Origin: Dyadobacter diqingensis
Lineage (GTDB): Bacteria; Bacteroidota; Bacteroidia; Cytophagales; Spirosomataceae
Length of the DNA stretch: 64,000 nt
Reading direction: 5' to 3'
Assembly (NCBI RefSeq): GCF_024220585.1
Contig: NZ_JAMXKF010000001.1
Location: 1,374,033-1,438,032 of the forward strand
In this document: piece by piece, positions 1-7,996 of the stretch
Layout: the number at the start of each line of letters is the position of its first letter
Numbering within the stretch: the stretch's first letter is position 1
Translations under genes and position numbers: made by a program
The notes under the pieces: model-generated
What the model saw: the letters and a program-made list of their open reading frames with translations, nothing else
What the model was told of the DNA's origin: nothing
The model's database searches: none

Positions 1-296
1 GCGATGAACGTATAAGGTGGTACGATGACTTCATCACCGGGTTTTACACCACAAGCAATTAAAGCCAGCCGAAGCGACACCGAGCCATTCACGCAGCTGA
101 CTGCATATTTACTGCCACAAAAAGTGGCGAATTCTTTTTCAAATTTTTCCACCAAATCCCCACAATCAGGATTTCCCCATTTTCCACTCGCAACCACATC
201 AGCTACTGCCTGAACTTCCTGATCATCAAATATGGGCCAGGGAAATGTTTTGGTAATCTGTTTTAGACCGCCGTTTATTGCGAGATGGGTGCTCAT
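1..296 (-). CDS. DegT/DnrJ/EryC1/StrS-type aminotransferase, N-terminal part (cut by window edge)
   Basis: This is the first 98 or so codons of a minus-strand gene; its 3' part lies outside the window. The ATG is the complement of 294-296. The protein starts MSTHLAINGG and continues with FPWPIFDDQEV, a GKWGNPDCG stretch, a KFEKEFATFCG segment, then AVSCVNGSVSLRLAL and GDEVIVPPYTF. This order is typical of the N-terminal PLP-dependent sugar aminotransferase fold, where the small-residue stretch after VNG contributes to cofactor phosphate binding. The catalytic lysine would lie beyond the edge. Members aminate keto-sugars for cell-surface glycans, but some relatives are dehydratases or oxidoreductase partners, so the substrate cannot be named. 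Confidence 0.8.
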   Translation of the reverse strand, partial: MSTHLAINGGLKQITKTFPWPIFDDQEVQAVADVVASGKWGNPDCGDLVEKFEKEFATFCGSKYAVSCVNGSVSLRLALIACGVKPGDEVIVPPYTFI

Positions 297-424
297 AGTT
301 TATGGTTCAGAAGTTCTATGGCTTAATACCTTTATGGGCGAACATCGGACTATTGAATAAAAAACTTTTTTAATATATAATTTTCTTTTATGTTTAATTA
401 GTTTTACCGAATTGCAGCTGAGCC

Positions 425-1231
425 ATGAACCGAATTACATTTATTCTTTTGCTATCATTACTGTCAATTCATCAATGTTATGTAGCTTCTGCAATAACAA
501 CGGTTGATAAACTTATTTTTCAAGGGAAAGAAATAAGGTTATTGGCAAATCCACTCGATGATCTTCCGCAAGACTCTTCCCGGATCCGGATTGATCGTGA
601 AAAGAAAGAGTGTCTGAAACAAGACTGCTGGAAAGGTTATCAGGCCGAATGGACCATTATTGACAATCAACTTTATTTAACGGCAATTTATGGCTGCTGC
701 TTTACGGAAACAGGAAAAAAATCTGATCTCGAATATATATTCGGCGACAAAGTAATAAACGGAAGAGTCAAGGCTGATTGGGTTACGGGGCTTTACTTTG
801 CCGAGGACAAGTATCTTTTCTCAGTTTATGACTATACTGTCTATAAAACAGAATTCAAATTTCAATTCAGAACTGGACGCCTTACTGATGTGGAAACCTA
901 TGACAATTCCCGTTCTAGGTCGTCCATCTACTGCGGGGATTCAAGAAAATTATTTGAATACATCTATTCCAATATCCGATGGCACGCGTTACCCGATGTA
1001 AACACCGACAGCAGTCGAGTTTTTGTAAGTTTTTCCGCGAATGAAGAGGGTCTTATTGATAGCGTTCAAGTCCTCAGAGGCCGAAATTCCATTTTTAATC
1101 AGGAAGTTATACGGGTGATAAAATCAATTCCCGGGTGGTGTGTTCTGTATCAGAAAGGTCAATTCAAGAGGATACACTATAACTATCCGATTGCGTTCAA
1201 TCGCGAGCTTTTTGAACGTTATAAAAAGTAG
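425..1231 (+). CDS. Secreted hypothetical protein with TonB-C-like C-terminus
   Basis: A 268-residue protein beginning with a signal peptide (about residues 1-23, MNRITFILLLSLLS...). The middle is beta-rich with a Cys-Cys pair (YGCCFTE) and has no family I recognise. The last 70 residues (VFVSFSANEEGLIDSVQV, then FNQEVIRVIKSIPGW) resemble the TonB C-terminal-like fold that many Bacteroidota attach to periplasmic proteins: a strand pair, then a helix ending in a PGW-type turn. It is therefore likely periplasmic or surface-exposed. The function is unknown. It stands alone between a minus-strand aminotransferase and a plus-strand membrane protein 114 bases downstream. Confidence 0.7.
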   Translation: MNRITFILLLSLLSIHQCYVASAITTVDKLIFQGKEIRLLANPLDDLPQDSSRIRIDREKKECLKQDCWKGYQAEWTIIDNQLYLTAIYGCCFTETGKKSDLEYIFGDKVINGRVKADWVTGLYFAEDKYLFSVYDYTVYKTEFKFQFRTGRLTDVETYDNSRSRSSIYCGDSRKLFEYIYSNIRWHALPDVNTDSSRVFVSFSANEEGLIDSVQVLRGRNSIFNQEVIRVIKSIPGWCVLYQKGQFKRIHYNYPIAFNRELFERYKK

Positions 1232-1345
1232 GAAATTATTCCAGATCCAATGTTTTATCCCAACGGAAAAAATAGTCCATTTTTTCCGTTTTGTGGTATT
1301 TACCAAAGTACCCAAAACTATTTCCTCCGAAAACCCGCCAGGTCC

Positions 1346-2629
1346 ATGAACAAACACCTCCTACCCACCCTGCTCGTCACAGGTATGTCCCTTGGCACGG
1401 CCTGGGCAATCCGCGGACAATTTGGACATGAGCAAGGAGCCGCCTGGGCGGGCGGTATCGGCGCATTAAGTATTGTTTTACTGGCAAAACGGCAGGACTG
1501 GTATGCAAAAGTTTTTCAGCTGGCGCTTGTATCGGCCGCTGGCTGGGGTGTTACCGGCATCATCAGTTATGGTATCGTTGTTGGTTATGGCCGCGGTGTT
1601 GATTTTGGGAATGTCTATTACGGACTTTTGATGTTGTTTGTCATTGGCGGATTATTTGGTCTGCTTGGAGGAGGTTTATTTGGATTGATGCTTTCGGACC
1701 GTGAAGATCAACCCGTACTTTGGCACCGTCTCATTGTGGAAATGACCATCGGCGGACTGATTTTCTATTACCTGCTGATTGAGGAACTGGGCTGGCTCAT
1801 GACTCCTCCACGCTCCGAAGCCTGGGCAGCGTGTTTTGGCATGAGTGTCGCCATGTTCTGGTACATGATCCGGCATCAGCATTATGCTGCCTTAAGGCTT
1901 GCCATTTTTACAGGAGCGGGTGCCGCCTTTGGTTTTGCATTTGGCAATTTCCTGCAAGTGCTCGGTACCGTTTCGGAGATTAAGTTCAATTTCTGGAATG
2001 TCATGGAATACAGCATTGGATTTTTTGGCGGAATCGGGATGGCATATGGCACGTTTACCTCGGAATGGCCTGAGACTGCCGAAAATTCAAACCGGAACAA
2101 TTTTCTCGCGCCGCTTCTGATTCTTACGCTAATTATCCCCTTCATCGTTTGGGATCAGTCTTTTGGAACAGAAAGAATTGTCAATACCATCAAGGGTTTC
2201 AACCCCACCGCCAATGCGGAAGCCACCACCAAAAATATCCAGTGGCTTTCCTTTATACTTATTCCTGTTACCACTTACTATTGGCTCTACCATTTCTACA
2301 TCAGGCAAAAAACGAGTAAAACATTGATCGTTTATCAGGATGTTTACCGGTTTTTCCTTGGCCACCTTGGATTCTACATTGTTTTCAGCCTGCTGATTAC
2401 CTGCGCTGTTATCAGTCTTTACAGGATTGAGCAATATTTATACATCGTCAATCTCATAGCCATTGCCTTTTTAATTGGCCGGTACAAGCCATCCTTTACC
2501 AACCGCGGTCTCAATATCAGCCGCTGGGCGGTCAACCTTCTTTTTATCCTGATTGCCATTGCTTTAATGACCGTCATCGCCATAAGCTCCCATGGGGAAC
2601 TCAACGGTGCCCATGACAGATTCAACTAA
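1346..2629 (+). CDS. Polytopic membrane protein of unknown function
   Basis: The open frame begins at 1250, but the ATG at 1346 (MNKHLLPTLLVTGMSLG) places a hydrophobic helix directly at the N-terminus, so I prefer it; this gives 427 residues. About ten to twelve hydrophobic helices are visible. They are rich in Gly in the first half (WAGGIGALSIVLL, GGLFGLLGGGLFGLML) and more ordinary in the second. The start AIRGQFGHEQGAAWAGG is distinctive and may be a family signature. There is no signal peptide beyond the first helix and no catalytic motif I recognise. A transporter or membrane enzyme is possible. The gene is followed at 80 bases by another unknown membrane protein on the same strand. Confidence 0.65.
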   Translation: MNKHLLPTLLVTGMSLGTAWAIRGQFGHEQGAAWAGGIGALSIVLLAKRQDWYAKVFQLALVSAAGWGVTGIISYGIVVGYGRGVDFGNVYYGLLMLFVIGGLFGLLGGGLFGLMLSDREDQPVLWHRLIVEMTIGGLIFYYLLIEELGWLMTPPRSEAWAACFGMSVAMFWYMIRHQHYAALRLAIFTGAGAAFGFAFGNFLQVLGTVSEIKFNFWNVMEYSIGFFGGIGMAYGTFTSEWPETAENSNRNNFLAPLLILTLIIPFIVWDQSFGTERIVNTIKGFNPTANAEATTKNIQWLSFILIPVTTYYWLYHFYIRQKTSKTLIVYQDVYRFFLGHLGFYIVFSLLITCAVISLYRIEQYLYIVNLIAIAFLIGRYKPSFTNRGLNISRWAVNLLFILIAIALMTVIAISSHGELNGAHDRFN

Positions 2630-2708
2630 ACGCTTAAAATGGCTGATCATAGGCTTAAAGTCATCGTGATTGCGTATATTGAGGTAGAATCAATATCGTT
2701 TCAAAGTC

Positions 2709-3407
2709 ATGATCAAGGACTTGCCTCTGTACATTACAATTGTTTTTCAGTTGACAGTGTTGGTTACGCTTTTTCTTTTTTATGTAACGATCATAAAATC
2801 GTCTTCTGAAATTGTCAGGAACAAATCAACCCTGATATTGGCAGGTTTGGTATTGTGGCTTGTCATCCAGGCTATGTTAACGCTTAACAATTTATACAAC
2901 ACGGATTTAAATGCTTTTCCGCCTAAAATTTTATTACTTGGTGTCGCACCGGCTATTTTCACCATTATTGTGCTCTTTTCCACCCGGAGCGGAAAAAGGT
3001 TTATCGACAGCCTCCCTCTTTCCAGCATCACGTATTTAAATGTCGTCAGAATTCCCGTGGAGCTGGTGTTGTATTGGCTGTATCGTGAGCATTTCGTTCC
3101 AAAATCAATGACGTTTGAAGGTCAGAATTTTGACATTATTTCGGGAATCACCGCGCCTGTGGCCGCCTGGCTTCTGGCATCCGACACAAACAAAAAGCTT
3201 ATCCTGACCTGGAATTTCATCTGTCTCGGTTTGCTATTGAATGTAGTTTTCACAGGTATTTTTTCCGTACCTACTCCGCTTCAAAAATTTGATTTCGAAC
3301 AACCTAACATCGCTATCCTTCATTTCCCGTTCTGCTGGTTGCCTACCTTTATAGTACCAGCGGTTTTGTTTGGCCACCTGGTTTCAATCCGTCGGCTGCT
3401 TCGTTAA
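2709..3407 (+). CDS. Small polytopic membrane protein, unknown family
   Basis: This 232-residue protein has about six to seven hydrophobic segments: residues 8-28, 40-62, 78-92, 108-122, 148-160, 170-192 and 210-226. Short charged loops separate them, and it ends in RRLLR. A central loop carries YREHFVPKSMTFEGQNFD, and a later loop LQKFDFEQPNIAILHFPF. I do not recognise the family; the pattern resembles hypothetical inner-membrane proteins of Bacteroidota. It lies 79 bases after another unknown membrane gene on the same strand and could share its transcript. No terminator is visible behind it, but the next gene has its own operator region. Confidence 0.6.
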   Translation: MIKDLPLYITIVFQLTVLVTLFLFYVTIIKSSSEIVRNKSTLILAGLVLWLVIQAMLTLNNLYNTDLNAFPPKILLLGVAPAIFTIIVLFSTRSGKRFIDSLPLSSITYLNVVRIPVELVLYWLYREHFVPKSMTFEGQNFDIISGITAPVAAWLLASDTNKKLILTWNFICLGLLLNVVFTGIFSVPTPLQKFDFEQPNIAILHFPFCWLPTFIVPAVLFGHLVSIRRLLR

Positions 3408-3466
3408 CAACTTCTATAAATCAGGCTTCATCATTTTCTTTCATTAAAATTTCTAAAAACACTTGC

Positions 3467-3508
3467 GCAATCAATTGGTTGCACATATATTTGCAACCAA
3501 TTGATTGC
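3467..3508. promoter_or_regulatory. Double palindromic operator upstream of the SRPBCC gene pair
   Basis: Two 16-base arms, GCAATCAATTGGTTGC (3467-3482) and GCAACCAATTGATTGC (3493-3508), are exact reverse complements separated by 10 bases. Each arm is also a near-perfect palindrome of the form GCAAYCAATTGRTTGC, so the element reads as two dimer-binding sites whose centres are 26 bases apart. It lies about 90 bases before an AHSA1-type gene. SRPBCC/AHSA1 genes commonly travel with ArsR-family repressors, so an ArsR operator is a reasonable inference, but no arsR-like gene is in the window. No T-tract follows, which argues against a terminator. Confidence 0.6.
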
Positions 3509-3600
3509 ATTATCGATCATCGCTTGTTAATCACCTGAATGGCCGGGTAAATTCCCAACAGAAACAGCTTAATCAAACAATAGTCTAAATCAGCAAAATC

Positions 3601-4095
3601 ATGGATCAGAACAGAGAACTTCTTAAAGATCAGACGGATCAGGATTTATTGATCACACACATTTTTAATGCGCCCCGGGAGCTTGTATTCAAAGCATGGA
3701 CGAATCCCGAGCAGCTTAAAAGATGGTATGCACCTACAAATTGTACTATTGAATTCAAGCATATCGATGTCAGAGAAGGTGGAACTTTTCATTCCTGTAT
3801 CAAAAATCCCAACTATGACGATTGCTGGACAAAAGGTGTTTATCTTGAAGTTGATGCGCCTTCGAAACTGGTTTACAGTCTGGATAATACGGATGAATTC
3901 GGCAACGATGTGTTAATAACCCAACATGTGGACTGGCCTTTAAAAACGATTGTGACGGTTACTTTTGAAGATTTTGACGGAAAAACAAAACTTACCTTAC
4001 ATCAGAATGCTCCTGAAAAAGTGGCCAAACAGACCGGCGCATATCCAAGCTGGATCGAAATGCTGAACCATCTGGAATCAGATATTTTAAGTTAA
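3601..4095 (+). CDS. SRPBCC / AHSA1-family protein
   Basis: A 164-residue cytosolic protein with the START-like fold of the AHSA1 family. The hallmarks are FNAPRELVFKAWTNPEQLKRWYAP near residues 22-45, REGGTFHSC, a central YLEVDAPSKLVYSLD strand pair, TIVTVTFEDF, and a C-terminal amphipathic helix (YPSWIEMLNHLESDI). Family members bind small hydrophobic ligands or act as co-chaperone-like domains; the bacterial stand-alone forms have no assigned reaction. It is followed 28 bases later by a paralogue, so the two are probably one operon. The double palindrome upstream suggests tight repression. Confidence 0.85.
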   Translation: MDQNRELLKDQTDQDLLITHIFNAPRELVFKAWTNPEQLKRWYAPTNCTIEFKHIDVREGGTFHSCIKNPNYDDCWTKGVYLEVDAPSKLVYSLDNTDEFGNDVLITQHVDWPLKTIVTVTFEDFDGKTKLTLHQNAPEKVAKQTGAYPSWIEMLNHLESDILS

Positions 4096-4123
4096 TGATC
4101 CATCAACATAACAACTTACAATC

Positions 4124-4594
4124 ATGACGAAGCATCATTTGCCTGAAACCGAAATTATCAATGCGGCACCGGAATGCCAGATTATATCGTCTCGTGTACT
4201 GGACACGCCCGTTGAAAAAGTCTTTGATGCCTGGACTGACCCCAAAAAACTGGCGCGGTGGTGGGGACCAAAGGGTTTTACCAATACTTTTAACCAGTTT
4301 GACCTGCAACCGGGTGGCAAATGGAGCTTCATCATGCATGGTCCGGACAAGGGGCACTATCCCAATGAGTGTGTTTTTCTTGACATCGTCAAAAATGAAA
4401 AACTGGTCTGGAATCATATTTCGGAGCCTCAATTTCAGATCGTAGTTCATTTTGAGCAACAGCCTGAAAAAACAAAAGTGATATTCTGGATGATCTTCGA
4501 ATCAGCTGAAAAGTGTAACAAGATCAAAAGTTTCGCGGCTGAGAAAAACCAGGAAAATTTTGACCGGCTTGAAGAGGTGCTTCGAGTTGGGTAA
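4124..4594 (+). CDS. SRPBCC / AHSA1-family protein, second copy
   Basis: This 156-residue paralogue of the preceding gene carries the better-conserved AHSA1 signature: VLDTPVEKVFDAWTDPKKL followed by ARWWGPKGFTN, then FDLQPGGKWSFIMHGPDKG, EKLVWNH, and FDRLEEVL at the end. The RWWGP motif is typical of the family. No signal peptide is present, so it is cytosolic. The two copies differ clearly in sequence, so this is an old duplication rather than a recent one, and they may bind different ligands. A terminator for the convergent phosphoesterase gene lies just downstream at about 4718-4745. Confidence 0.85.
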   Translation: MTKHHLPETEIINAAPECQIISSRVLDTPVEKVFDAWTDPKKLARWWGPKGFTNTFNQFDLQPGGKWSFIMHGPDKGHYPNECVFLDIVKNEKLVWNHISEPQFQIVVHFEQQPEKTKVIFWMIFESAEKCNKIKSFAAEKNQENFDRLEEVLRVG

Positions 4595-4717
4595 AATGAT
4601 TAAAAGTTAAAAAATAACTTAAAATAGACTATCTATCAACCTATTGACCAAATATCCATAACAAAATACACTATTAATTATTTGCAGAAACTGACCAATG
4701 GCGATTGGTACTGCAAG

Positions 4718-4745
4718 AAAAAAAGTAAGGGCTGTTAACCCCTAC
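4718..4745 (-). terminator. Intrinsic terminator of the phosphoesterase gene
   Basis: Read on the minus strand, GTAGGGG-loop-CCCTTAC forms a 7-bp stem with one G-T pair, and seven T residues follow (complement of 4718-4724). The stem overlaps the stop codon of the metallophosphoesterase gene. Confidence 0.55.
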
Positions 4746-6523
4746 TTCACAATCTCAAACGAATCCTTAACCTCTCCTTCCGGGTTATAACATTTGTAAA
4801 TCAACGTATTTCCTTTCATGGAAATGTGCTGATAAAGTGGCCCGTCCGGGTAACGTTTTACCGCATAGTCCTCGGGCAGCCATTCTTCCTGTTTTCCCGG
4901 AATACTGATCGACATCGTGTATATCGTTCCCTGAGCAGCCGACACCATTTCCTTACCGTTGTTCATCGGTTTCGTACGCAAATAATAATGCATATGCCCG
5001 CTCATGACCATGTCGACGTGGTATTTATCAAAAAGCGTCCCCCATTCTTTTCGGATTTCATCGTAGGGTTCAACAAAATTGTAGGGGGGAAAATGGAAGA
5101 AAACAAATTTCCATTTCGCCCTGGACGTACGTAATTTTTCTTCCAGCCACGCCGTCTGCCCCGGAACCGAGAGTGTTGCATCAATCATGACGAACAACGC
5201 ATCCTGATAATTAAAAGCATACGTCATTTCTTTTGGAAAACCTTTAGGGCCGTTTTCCGGCAAACTGAACATTTCCTGATACATGCCCGCACCCAGTCCA
5301 TCCTGGCTGTCATGATTGCCCGGCACAGCCATCAATGGTTTGTAACTGAAAACATTACCTGAATGCTGCCAAAGCTCATCCCATTCGTCCCGGTTCAGAC
5401 CAGTGCTGACCAAATCACCTGCGATATCATAGAAAGCAATTTCAGGATGGCGTTTCAGAGACTTCTGAGCCATATCGCCCCAAATCTGTGACTTATGCGT
5501 ATCGCCAAACCAGATAAATGAAAATCCTTCGTTATTGGCCGGTTCGGTTCTGAAATGGGCCACCGGAGACCATTTCCCCGATGTTGACCCAACTTTATAA
5601 AAATAGTTCGTACCTGGCTTTAAGTGATCAAGCCTGGCCGTGAAACGGTTGACAAAACGGTCATTTTGCAATAAACGGTCTTCCATTTTAAATCCGGCAC
5701 CTTTTGCCGTCAAAGTATCGCTGCTTTGTTCCTGCCAATATTTGACAATTCCTTCTTCAACTGCGCTCTGCGTACGCCACTGAACATCCATCGTCGTTTT
5801 GGGATCACCGCTGAAAGTCAGCAAAACCTGATCCGGAGCAGCGGAAGAAGGAGTTTGTGTTTTTCTGAATGCGCTAACCAGATGCGCCTCCCTTGCCCGT
5901 CCACGAACTGTTGTAAAAAGCACTTGGCCGGAAAGTTCAGCAGGAACCTGCGTCAGAATCAGGCCGTCCCAGTCGTGATAGGTAAACGCACCCTGTTTCA
6001 TGGTCATCAGCGGAAACTCCGACGGATACACATTCGTCACTTTTACATCATCACCTTTTTTCTGAGCACCAACGCTGATAAAATAAACCGGTCTGTGTTT
6101 GTCAAAACCATTGATACCGAGCTCAACTTTTCCTTTATCGAAATCCTTTTGCCAGACTTCATAAGTATACTCTTCATTTTTCACAAGCATTGCCGTTTTC
6201 TTAAAACCGCTCTCCGTTATCCAAAATGGCACAACAGGCTGAGCGGTATCACGCATCAGAGAAACGGTAACCGGCACGTTCACATCAAACGTCCAGAATT
6301 TTGTTGCCAATACCTCCTTTTCTTCTTTGGTCAGAAAAGTCATAATATACCGGTCACTAAGTGTATCCAGCTGTTTTTCATTCAGATCTTTATACAATCT
6401 GGTTACTACATCATCAACTACATTTTTTACAGAACCCGATACCGGTTTCTGTTTTTGGCAGGATAACGAGGTGACACAAAGCAAAAAACACAGTACGTTT
6501 TTCAGGCTAAAATAAGATTTCAT
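4742..6523 (-). CDS. Metallophosphoesterase lipoprotein with purple-acid-phosphatase-like N-domain
   Basis: A 593-residue lipoprotein: the signal peptide ends in LCVTSLSC, with Cys22 as lipidation site. Residues 30-225 form a domain I cannot name. Residues 230-330 match the fibronectin-like domain found before the catalytic part of purple acid phosphatases (LDHLKPGTNYFYKVG). The catalytic metallophosphoesterase domain follows, with GDTH, GDLVSTG, GNHDS, an FFHFPPY block and GHMHYYLR in order. The tyrosine that gives purple enzymes their Fe(III) ligand (GDxxY) is replaced, as the motif reads GDLVSTG, so this is a di-metal phosphoesterase but probably not a true purple one. It has its own transcript, since a terminator of the upstream gene lies at 6553-6590. 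The substrate is unknown. Confidence 0.85.
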   Translation of the reverse strand: MKSYFSLKNVLCFLLCVTSLSCQKQKPVSGSVKNVVDDVVTRLYKDLNEKQLDTLSDRYIMTFLTKEEKEVLATKFWTFDVNVPVTVSLMRDTAQPVVPFWITESGFKKTAMLVKNEEYTYEVWQKDFDKGKVELGINGFDKHRPVYFISVGAQKKGDDVKVTNVYPSEFPLMTMKQGAFTYHDWDGLILTQVPAELSGQVLFTTVRGRAREAHLVSAFRKTQTPSSAAPDQVLLTFSGDPKTTMDVQWRTQSAVEEGIVKYWQEQSSDTLTAKGAGFKMEDRLLQNDRFVNRFTARLDHLKPGTNYFYKVGSTSGKWSPVAHFRTEPANNEGFSFIWFGDTHKSQIWGDMAQKSLKRHPEIAFYDIAGDLVSTGLNRDEWDELWQHSGNVFSYKPLMAVPGNHDSQDGLGAGMYQEMFSLPENGPKGFPKEMTYAFNYQDALFVMIDATLSVPGQTAWLEEKLRTSRAKWKFVFFHFPPYNFVEPYDEIRKEWGTLFDKYHVDMVMSGHMHYYLRTKPMNNGKEMVSAAQGTIYTMSISIPGKQEEWLPEDYAVKRYPDGPLYQHISMKGNTLIYKCYNPEGEVKDSFEIVK

Positions 6524-6552
6524 TGAGATAGAGTCGAGTTTGGGTCAATAAT

Positions 6553-6590
6553 GAAAAACGTAACAACGGCTACTGACCACCGTTACGTTT
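6553..6590 (-). terminator. Intrinsic terminator behind the PqaA-like gene
   Basis: On the minus strand AAACGTAACGG pairs with CCGTTGTTACGTTT (two or three bulged bases), and a TTTTT run follows. It closes the susC-susD-ceramidase-PqaA transcript before the phosphoesterase gene. Confidence 0.6.
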
Positions 6591-6602
6591 CAACAAAATA
6601 CG

Positions 6603-7964
6603 TTATAACAAAGCCTTGTCGTTTGTCAGAAAAACGCGGGTACTTTCCGTGTAGGTTCCGCCGTTTGCGTCCTTGTATTTTAAATCAATGTAAAATGCCC
6701 TAAAACCACTGGCCGGAAATTCCTGATTAACATTAATTTTCGATTTATTCTTTATGCCCAGACTTTTACCCGTCCATTTATCATCACGAATATCCTGATC
6801 TTTCGAATCCGCCGACCATAGAATGACATCCACCAACGGATCAGCCGAAGCCTTCACCGAAAGGTTAACCCCTTTTTTATTTGTCGACTGTTTCCATTCA
6901 CAAACGGGATACGGGCTTCTGGTTAATGTATTTCCAAAAAATGCACCCAGCGCCTCCATCGCCTGTTTGCCTCCGCCGAGATCATGCCCGGCATTCGGGA
7001 CATAGTGCAGCATATTGTTCCCCGGAATATCCTTGAGATAATTTTTGATGTTGTCCACAACCCAATACTCGTCGTTGGTTCCCATCACGATCAGTTTCGG
7101 CATCGTCAGTTTGTCACGATAAGAATACGGATCGATCATCGTCGTAATCGCGGAACCATCGGGTGTATTGCTGTTTTGCGGAATCCCCAGTTTTACATAA
7201 TCTTCGATCTGAATGCTGTAATCTCCCCACGACTTGATCTGATAATCCAGACTCACCGGCATGTTCAAAATATCGATCACCATCGGTGCGATCGCTACTA
7301 CGCGTTTGTCATTTGCACCCGTCAGCCAGGTTGTCCAACCCCGCTTGGATGCACCCGAAACCACAAATCTGGTGATATCATGACTTAGTTTTTGCTTCGA
7401 AAATTCCTGCACCACGTCCATCGCCCGCACCGAACTTTTCACCATGGGAAAAAGCAGCGGCCAACTGTAATCCTTATCTTTTTTAAAGTTGTGTAACGTA
7501 TAAGAAATCAGGGCGTCTTCCGTCAAATCACCGAAATTGGGCTGGTTTGGCGTTTGTTTCAACAAGGCTACAATGGCATTGTTCGACTTGGCAACACCGC
7601 CGAGTGACAACAGTAACTTATCGTCTTTTTTACTGCTCCAATTAGGCAACTCGTTTTTGTTGGATCCTCCGGTGATAAAAAGCAATGCGCCGTCAAATTT
7701 GTTTTCTTTCGGAACAATGATCGTTAACTGGTGCGTCCAGGTAAACTCCCGCCATTTTTGCGAGGTAACCAACAGACTGTAAAAGGTATTGTCTTCCTGA
7801 GTGAAAGTTTCCTTTAACTCCCATTTTAGAGATTTGTCACCGTTGTTAAGATAACTTTGCAATGCGTTTTCCGGTGTGATGGTCTGCTGAGCATGTACAC
7901 CGGATATAAAAATAATCTGTGTCAGTAGTGCTGTAAAAGCCAGTTTAAAAATATTTTTGCTCAT
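6603..7964 (-). CDS. PhoPQ-activated pathogenicity-related (PqaA) family alpha/beta hydrolase
   Basis: The open frame reaches 8033, but the ATG complementary to 7962-7964 (MSKNIFKLAFTALLTQ) gives a clean signal peptide ending GVHAQQ and avoids overlap with the upstream gene; 453 residues. The family features are WTHQLTIIVP, a long insert, then the nucleophile elbow GASKRGW, the acid region MGTNDEYW and the histidine in NAGHDLGGG. That is a complete Ser-Asp-His set. A C-terminal beta domain carries ESTRVFLTN. PqaA proteins are exported hydrolases of unclear substrate; the name comes from a Salmonella gene. The gene starts 32 bases after the ceramidase-like gene and so is probably the last gene of the upstream susCD operon. 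Confidence 0.88.
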   Translation of the reverse strand: MSKNIFKLAFTALLTQIIFISGVHAQQTITPENALQSYLNNGDKSLKWELKETFTQEDNTFYSLLVTSQKWREFTWTHQLTIIVPKENKFDGALLFITGGSNKNELPNWSSKKDDKLLLSLGGVAKSNNAIVALLKQTPNQPNFGDLTEDALISYTLHNFKKDKDYSWPLLFPMVKSSVRAMDVVQEFSKQKLSHDITRFVVSGASKRGWTTWLTGANDKRVVAIAPMVIDILNMPVSLDYQIKSWGDYSIQIEDYVKLGIPQNSNTPDGSAITTMIDPYSYRDKLTMPKLIVMGTNDEYWVVDNIKNYLKDIPGNNMLHYVPNAGHDLGGGKQAMEALGAFFGNTLTRSPYPVCEWKQSTNKKGVNLSVKASADPLVDVILWSADSKDQDIRDDKWTGKSLGIKNKSKINVNQEFPASGFRAFYIDLKYKDANGGTYTESTRVFLTNDKALL

Positions 7965-7996
7965 CGTGCAGAGGTTTTGGTTTATTGATTGTGAAT

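Noticed and set aside
5726..6466. Plus-strand frame of 246 codons opposite the phosphoesterase
   Set aside because: It lies fully within a lipoprotein gene with catalytic motifs, and its own translation is aromatic/basic without any domain.
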